Assembly: GCA_920105625.2 (NCBI GenBank)
Contig: OV050033.1
Span: forward strand, 5,436,001 to 5,500,000
Direction of reading: 5' to 3'
DNA from: Clusia tigrina
Taxonomy: Eukaryota; Arthropoda; Insecta; Diptera; Clusiidae
Length of the DNA: 64,000 bases
Shown here: positions 58,801-64,000 of the stretch, one piece after another
Numbering within the stretch: the first letter of the stretch is position 1
Layout of the letters: every line of letters starts with the position of its first letter
Notes under the pieces: generated by a model
The model's input: only the letters and a program-made list of their open reading frames with translations
Databases searched by the model: none
Told to the model about the DNA's origin: nothing
Program-made: the position numbers and the translations under genes

Positions 58801-59237
58801 TCTTAATGGCAACTGAATATTGATCATAATAAATCCTAAGATACAGTAGAATATTGTTCCCCACTCTCACTCAGTCATTGGCAGTTTCCGCTCATAGAAC
58901 ACTTTTTGTTATGTTTACAACAAACACCCAAAACAATTGAAATTCAAAGCATATCATTGTCCACCTTTCACCCGGAGGTGTGTTCTCTGCAGCAACCAGC
59001 TGCCAAAAACTCATAATCGTCCCTTGCTGTTCACAAGTCGACTCGTAAGAATTTTTGTGCTCCTTTTCAATTCACTGAGGACCTAATAGGTCTATGCGAG
59101 GTCTAACCTAATTTAACCTTTTCTAGTCGCACCTGTGTTTCCCTCTCGATATATCTCAGGAACTTTGAAAATACTTAAAAATCACTGACGGAGTCTGAAA
59201 GCAAACTGAGTATAAAATATGGCACACAACATCGACT
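55801..59237. other. Non-coding, no gene recognised
   Basis: Frames at 55845-56066 plus, 55961-56185 minus and 58065-58469 plus have no recognisable domain. 57.1-57.8 kb is a GC-richer stretch with a short CAG/CAA run near 57300. No exon can be supported. Confidence 0.4.
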
Positions 59238-59238
59238 C

Positions 59239-59400
59239 TTTTTTTTACTTCAGGTGGAAAGCACCATGCCGAGGTGTGGGACTGTAACCCAACTAAAACC
59301 ACCTTTGCTTCTATCACTTGGGTTCCCTTGGTATCATCATTTGTGGTATTCCTTCACGGGGCGGGCAAGAGTTTCCTCACTCTGGTTTCTTGGTCATTCT
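59239..59400 (-). mobile_element. Poly(A)-tailed retroposon fragment
   Basis: T9 followed by ACTTCAGGTGGAAAGC and GGTGTGGGACTGTAACCC, the same family as 53028 and 59969. It follows CATCGACTCT, the same bases that form the target site of the 59969 copy. Confidence 0.6.
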
Positions 59401-59407
59401 AACGGCT

Positions 59408-59968
59408 TTAGCTCGCTAAACCTTTAGCGCTTTGCTCGTCGTATCTCACTTGCTTCATGGTACTGACCAATACATCTGCTGCTGAATCCCAGGCCTCCTG
59501 TAACGCAAGCATGTACCGGAGATCACCAGCTGGGGTTACTTTCTCTCTTATATAACGCTCAGGCAGACGTTTTGCACCAGTAAATCTGCCCCATTCCATC
59601 AACACATGTTCTGCATGCTCGTACCTGCCTACACAGTACAGGCAGTATGGGTCCTCCGCTTGTCTGGACTTGTGCAGATACTTTTGAAAGCATCCGTGTC
59701 CTGATAGGAATTGCAATAAGTGGTAGTTAGGTACGCAGGTAGGAGTGGCAGCCTTCCACGCAAAAGCACACTTAAGCACACGTAATGGCTCATTGTGATA
59801 CCAAAGTGGTAGTTCAATTCACCGTGTGTTCGGGCGATCCGTACTTGTATGTTTGGGATCAGGTCAGGAGTCCACAGTCCTTTGGTGGATATATCCCATC
59901 TTTCCTGCCATTCATTTTGTGCGTTGTTTCAATTCTTCTCAATTTTGGCTGATCTTCATCGACTCTGT
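59408..59968 (-). mobile_element. R1-like LINE ORF2 C-terminal fragment
   Basis: The minus strand reads, from high to low coordinates, a degraded MNGRKDGIYPPKDCG block (R1-type W..RWD...KGRW region), then after the nested insertion HLLQFLSGHGCFQKYLHK, then DPYCLYCVGRYEHAEHVLMEW, a zinc knuckle with the last Cys changed to Trp, then a tail. One in-frame stop lies upstream of the nested insertion. Confidence 0.85.
59729..59803 (-). mobile_element. 75-bp LINE-tail insertion, 11-bp TSD
   Basis: Flanked by perfect copies of AAGTGGTAGTT (59718-59728 and 59804-59814). The insert, minus strand, starts GGTATCACAATGAGCC and ends CCACTCCTACCTGCGTACCT: only the last 75 bp of family B. Leaving it out rejoins the host LINE frame. 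Confidence 0.88.
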
Positions 59969-60086
59969 TTTTTTTGTTTTTTTTTGTTTTTTTTTTACGA
60001 GGTGTGAAGCAGTCAAAAATCCTTGTAGTGTGGGGCCTTAACCCACTAAAATCACCCCGATGTCCGGACGGATTATCCTCTCGGGA
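59969..60086 (-). mobile_element. Poly(A)-tailed retroposon insertion, 15-bp TSD
   Basis: 118 bp between perfect copies of CTTCATCGACTCTGT (59954-59968 and 60087-60101). On the minus strand it ends CTTCACACCTCGT followed by an A-rich tail with scattered C. A long perfect TSD and a long tail indicate a recent insertion. Confidence 0.88.
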
Positions 60087-60101
60087 CTTCATCGACTCTG
60101 T

Positions 60102-60344
60102 ATGTGTCTGTATCTGTGAGTGTGTGTGTGTTGGCGGAGGGAAGTGTCAAATCACTGCTTGTGTGGGCATTGCGTTATGTATGTATTGAACAGTTAAACT
60201 AAGGGGTATTCGGACAGTCCAAATTTTCAAAACTACTAAGGAGTCTTAGCACAGCACGATCAATATAGGTCGTTAATGTTATATAGAAAGTCAATCCATT
60301 TACTTACGAAAATTAGCCCTGAGTTCCTTCACAACACTGTGTTC
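60102..60344. other. Short unique stretch with (GT)n
   Basis: GTGTGTGTG near 60119; otherwise nothing recognised. Confidence 0.4.
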
Positions 60345-61500
60345 TGTTTCGGTTTAAGTGGTCAAGTCAAGCGGACGCACACTCGTCCAGAAGATATACT
60401 GTGGCCATTCTTAGGTCCATTGTGATTGTCTTCTGTATACTCGTATGTGTTCTGAAGATTCTCTGTTTATTTTCGTGCTGACAAGTTTTGACTCCAGAGG
60501 TTTCACATCACTAGCAGAGCCTTGGATGAATCCCAAGCATTTCTTGCGGGTGTGCTTGAGAGCCGGACATTGTGTCAGCACATGCAAGGACGTCTCCATA
60601 CAGAATCTGCAGGAGCTGTCCGAGGTGACCCCCCATCCTCACCATATGTGAGTGCAATTTACAGTGTCCTGTGAGCAGGCCTGTCATCATCCTAAAAATA
60701 CTCTTAGAGAGATTGATAAGTGATTCGAATCTTATTCGCTAGCAGACTCTTTGATATCTTTAGGCCTGGTATGTTAACCCAGTATTTGTGACTATGGTGT
60801 GCTTCATCAATCCTAGGCTGGTTGTACAGCTTGCCCTTGCCTACACCATAGAAGGGTTCTGGCCTATGAAAGGGTGCTGCAGTCCCCTTCCTGCAAGTTC
60901 GTCGGCAATCAGCTTCCCTTCTATGTCAGTATGCCCTGGAACCCATAGAATGGTCACCTTGTTGCGCAAGCCAAGAGCATTCAGTTTTTTGTTGCACTCC
61001 CATACCAGTTTTGAGTTTACCTGATAAGAGGTAAGTACCCTAATGGCCGACTACCCCAATTAAATTCTAAGCCTCCTTAGAACTATTGGACTAATAGAAG
61101 ACCTTTAATAAGTACATGCAGGAGGAGTACAATAGATAAAATTGGTCGAGATACATTTTCCCTCTTTATTTTCATTCATTCATTCATTCATAATGGCCGA
61201 CTTGGTTGTTCGATAAGATGGCAATTTTCTTGCGCTCATACCCTTTTTCAATATTGAATTGTGCACATCTCTCAATTGCGTGGATTTCAGCCTGGAAGAT
61301 GCTAGTATATTTGCCTAGTGATTCGTAGTATTTGTATTTTGGACCAAATACCCCTGCGCCAGAGCCCTCGTCTGTGAGAGACCCCTCGGTATATCAGGTG
61401 ATCGTGGACTGATCTAACCTGTAGGTTTTGCTGAGACCTGTCCAGCTCCACTCGCTTTTAAATAACTTGGTCAAGCTGTACCGCGTGTTTGTAAAGTCTT
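60345..61500 (-). mobile_element. LINE RNase H and C-terminal fragment, interrupted
   Basis: Minus strand: EGSLTDEGSGAGVFGP, then SLGKYTSIFQAEIHAIERC and KKIAILSN (RNase H N-terminal half, 61390-61203), the nested insertion, then VLTSYQVNSKLVWEC and VTILWVPGHTDIEGKLIADE (RNase H C-terminal half, about 61040-60900), and a knuckle remnant ETSLHVLTQCPALKHTRKKC (60600-60540). Frameshifts are present. Confidence 0.85.
61053..61190 (+). mobile_element. Short retroposon with (ATTC)n tail, 12-bp TSD
   Basis: 138 bp between perfect copies of TAATGGCCGACT (61041-61052 and 61191-61202), ending (ATTC)4-5. It splits the RNase H domain of the minus-strand LINE. It has no A or B box that I can see and no coding remnant, so it is a truncated LINE tail or a non-tRNA SINE of a family not otherwise present here. 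Confidence 0.82.
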
Positions 61501-62579
61501 CCGGTATACAGTTGTCTGGAATGGCCTTTGATAATGTTTCGACCAACTGACGCCCGATGACACTTGAGAAACGCCCGACGATGAGAAATAAGACTAACAG
61601 AGCAACATAATTCGAAGAGCTTCTGGACGTGGTATCGTAACACTTAGAGACTAGTTAGTGCCCTGTAGAAAGTGCGTTGTACGCATTCCTGGTAACTATG
61701 TCATTGGTATTTTCCTTTGCAGAAACATGCCCAGGCAATGTGAGTAGTGACTGACTTTTCAAAAAGTTCCAAGAAAGCTCTCTTAAAGGATGCTGCGGCT
61801 AACTGGACCCAGGGGAACCCATAAAGGTGGATGCACTCGGAACCAATCTGTGAGTTATTTTATACTCGCCTGACTTCACAATATTTTCCCATAGCAAAAA
61901 GTTTCCCGTTTTGTACATTTATTCTGTTATTCGCTGTTCTCGGCAAGCACATAACAAAGTTCAGGCAGTGGATTTGACATTCATTGGGACTGCCTTCGGA
62001 AATTAAAAGAAAGAGCTGGAGTTATCGAAAATATGCCAAATGAACTCGAAAGCAGTCAAATTTAAGCACCGCCAATTGGCAGCAATGTTGCAGGCTGCGG
62101 CAGAACGAAAAATCATTAAAATGGAGTGGAATACAACAATGTATGCAAAATGGCAAAAAGCGCATTTACACGAGCGCATTGTCCGAGTACGGGTAATAAA
62201 GGATGCAGATGCCGCTGCTGCCGTCGACTCCGCCACCGCCGCGGCCGATGCTGGTGCACATGCAGTTGCAGCTGTTCATCAATACGCGGGTTGCCAGGTT
62301 AATAAAAGGCATTTCTTTTCTCCGCTCTGGCAGAAGTTGGCAACTTTAGCCGCACATACTCGTATTTTGCGGCTTTTAAAGAAGTTGATTCGCAATTTAA
62401 AAAAGGGAACGGAAAACGGAAAGGCAATAAAAGAAGGTCCGCTCCGCAATGTGTACGCACAGGCGCAAGCGCAAGCGCATGCGCGCAATATTTCAAAAGC
62501 TCTTAAACGAAAAGTCAGAAAATTACGATGTAATTTTTGTAATTTCTGTAATTGCCTAATTCTGATTAATTTGAATTGG

Positions 62580-62652
62580 CAACAACAACAACAATAGCAG
62601 CAGCAGCAGCAGCAGGAACAACACCATCAGCAACGGCAGCAGCAGCAGTAAA
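62580..62652. repeat. (CAA)n/(CAG)n microsatellite
   Basis: CAACAACAACAACAATAG followed by CAG and interrupted CAG/CAA triplets. Confidence 0.85.
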
Positions 62653-62814
62653 AGACGAACATAAACCAAAATAAAACGCAAAATTCGACCACAACGCACC
62701 GCAGTCCAAGCGACTCAATGCGCCAGTCAGCGCGTTCAGCACCTTGAACGTTGCCTGCTTTGCTCGCGCATTTGTGGTCGAATTGAGAGGTCAAAATCGA
62801 AATTGTTGGCTTTT

Positions 62815-62875
62815 GTTGTTCCTGCTGATGCTGCTGCTGTAACTGTTGCTGCCGCTGCTGCTGCCGTTGTGTGGA
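62815..62875. repeat. (CTG)-rich simple repeat
   Basis: Interrupted CTG/TGC/CCG triplets, the complement type of the CAG run 200 bp upstream; the two could pair as a weak hairpin. Confidence 0.7.
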
Positions 62876-64000
62876 TGCTTATTTCCACCCAGTCACTCTT
62901 CCATTATCATCCTTTCTTATGCGATTTTTTTCAGCACATTTTCTTCTTTTTTCTGCTTCTCTTTTTTTGCTGCTTTTTGGCGTCTTTTGTATTTTTTTAA
63001 TTTGATTGAAATTTATGAAGAATTTCTGAATTGGCCTCTTGCGTTGTTCATGGGCTCATGCGCATGCTCAGCGGATTTTCATACGGCCTGGCTGAGTGGC
63101 TGCTTTTGCTTTTGCTGTTCGCTGGTTGCTTTTCCCTTTGGTCCCGGGAATTGGCTGAAAATTTTGTGGTCAATAAAGTTCGGACGTTTGCGCTTTTGCT
63201 TTAGCAAATTAACACGCTGTAAGTCGTCAGCGTCGTTGGATTTGTTGCTTGCGGTTACGCATACGCCGAAACGTTTCCTTCCAACACTGACTGCGTTCCA
63301 CACCGACGCGTCGCTTCTAATGCAGTGTGCGGCATGGAACTTCCTCTGCAGCCCAGGCATGCATTAATGCGAATTTATTTGCTGCTTTCGAGCCACACTC
63401 TTTTGGGGGTTAAGGTCATCTTCGTCATTGTTGGCTGGCTGCGTTGCAGTTGTTCATTTACGCGGAAATCATCATGCGACCAAGAAGGCAAGGCAGGAAA
63501 GATTTTTTGTGGCGCAGAACACGATTATTCGCCTTGGAAAAAATTTACAATATGCAAGATATACAGAGCAGAGGAAGTACAAGATCAACAAACTCTATGA
63601 AAGATTCGTTCGTATGTTTCCTCCTCTCTAAGTCGCACCGAATTCAGAGGAAGTGACTTTGATTGACTGTATACGTGATAAGGTGGTTGCAGATGCAAGC
63701 ACCAATTGGGGTGGCATAAATATAGTGCAGGTCTCAGGAATGAGGCTGTGAAATGTAGTGTTAGATGCAATATATATCAAGTACTCCTTATGTACGAGTA
63801 CATCTATATATTTTGTGAGCAATTCCTTCATTAACAATTGAAAATTGCGAAAAATCATTGACAACTTTTAACTGCCAGAAATCAGTTCATTGAAGTTAAT
63901 TAATAAAACGTAAACTGTACACAGTCAGCTGCAATTTTGCTGAGCCACAAATCCTTGTACTACAGTATGGCATGAACAGCAGAAATGTGTGAAAATTACC

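Larger units (their letters stand above)
61501..64000. other. Unique less AT-rich region, no gene recognised
   Basis: 62.0-63.6 kb is relatively GC-rich. The longest frame (62040-62597 plus, 185 codons, with a real ATG) ends in CAA/CAG triplets, lacks any domain, and overlaps frames on the other strand. I read this as non-coding, possibly regulatory, with low confidence that no exon is hidden. Confidence 0.4.

Noticed and set aside
62040..62597. 185-codon plus-strand frame with ATG
   Set aside because: Ala- and Gln-rich low-complexity content, no domain, overlaps minus-strand frames, ends in a CAA run. Could not be supported without transcript data.

Overview
The window reads as nuclear DNA of a higher fly (Diptera). 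It is AT-rich and intron-rich, full of short retroposed fragments and microsatellites, and carries one recognisable protein gene with insect-type splice sites and a TATA/initiator core promoter. The mix of R1/LOA-like LINE fragments and a tRNA-derived SINE with an (AAT)n tail suggests a tephritid or related fly; that placement is inference.

The gene is an SLC1-family sodium-dependent excitatory amino acid transporter on the + strand. Its core promoter lies near 19344-19380 and is followed by a long 5' leader. Six coding exons (20831-21035, 29047-29380, 30922-31491, 31978-32307, 32394-32505, 32784-32942) join in consistent phase to give 569 residues. I favour the Eaat2 lineage over Eaat1. The acidic-substrate residues of TM8 are kept, but the Tyr-Glu pair tied to potassium/proton coupling in TM7 is Phe-Ile, and the glycines of the HP2 gate are gone. 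The intron before that core exon has no AG dinucleotide for about 479 nt, a strong hint of a distant branch point and regulated splicing.

1-19 kb is non-coding: old local tandem repeats (222-230 bp at 3.9-4.5 kb, 102 bp at 14.3-15.0 kb), one SINE and several minus-strand LINE C-terminal fragments. 21-29 kb is the 8-kb first coding intron, with LINE tails and nested duplications; a sharply bounded 641-bp LINE insertion sits in intron 2. 33-38 kb is the 3' flank, with a roughly 700-bp inverted-repeat DNA element, tandem duplications and two SINEs. 38-47 kb holds an RTE-like fragment, a microsatellite-rich island, three SINEs and a LINE interrupted by another LINE. 49.5-50.85 kb is an array of about 18 copies of a 74-bp unit with a five-unit higher-order period. 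53-61.5 kb is another retroposon graveyard in which several insertions are bounded by perfect target-site duplications. 62-64 kb is unique, less AT-rich sequence with CAG/CAA runs.

Apart from the transporter I find no credible host coding exon. Most of the other open frames are short, unsupported, or translations of repeats and LINE remnants.
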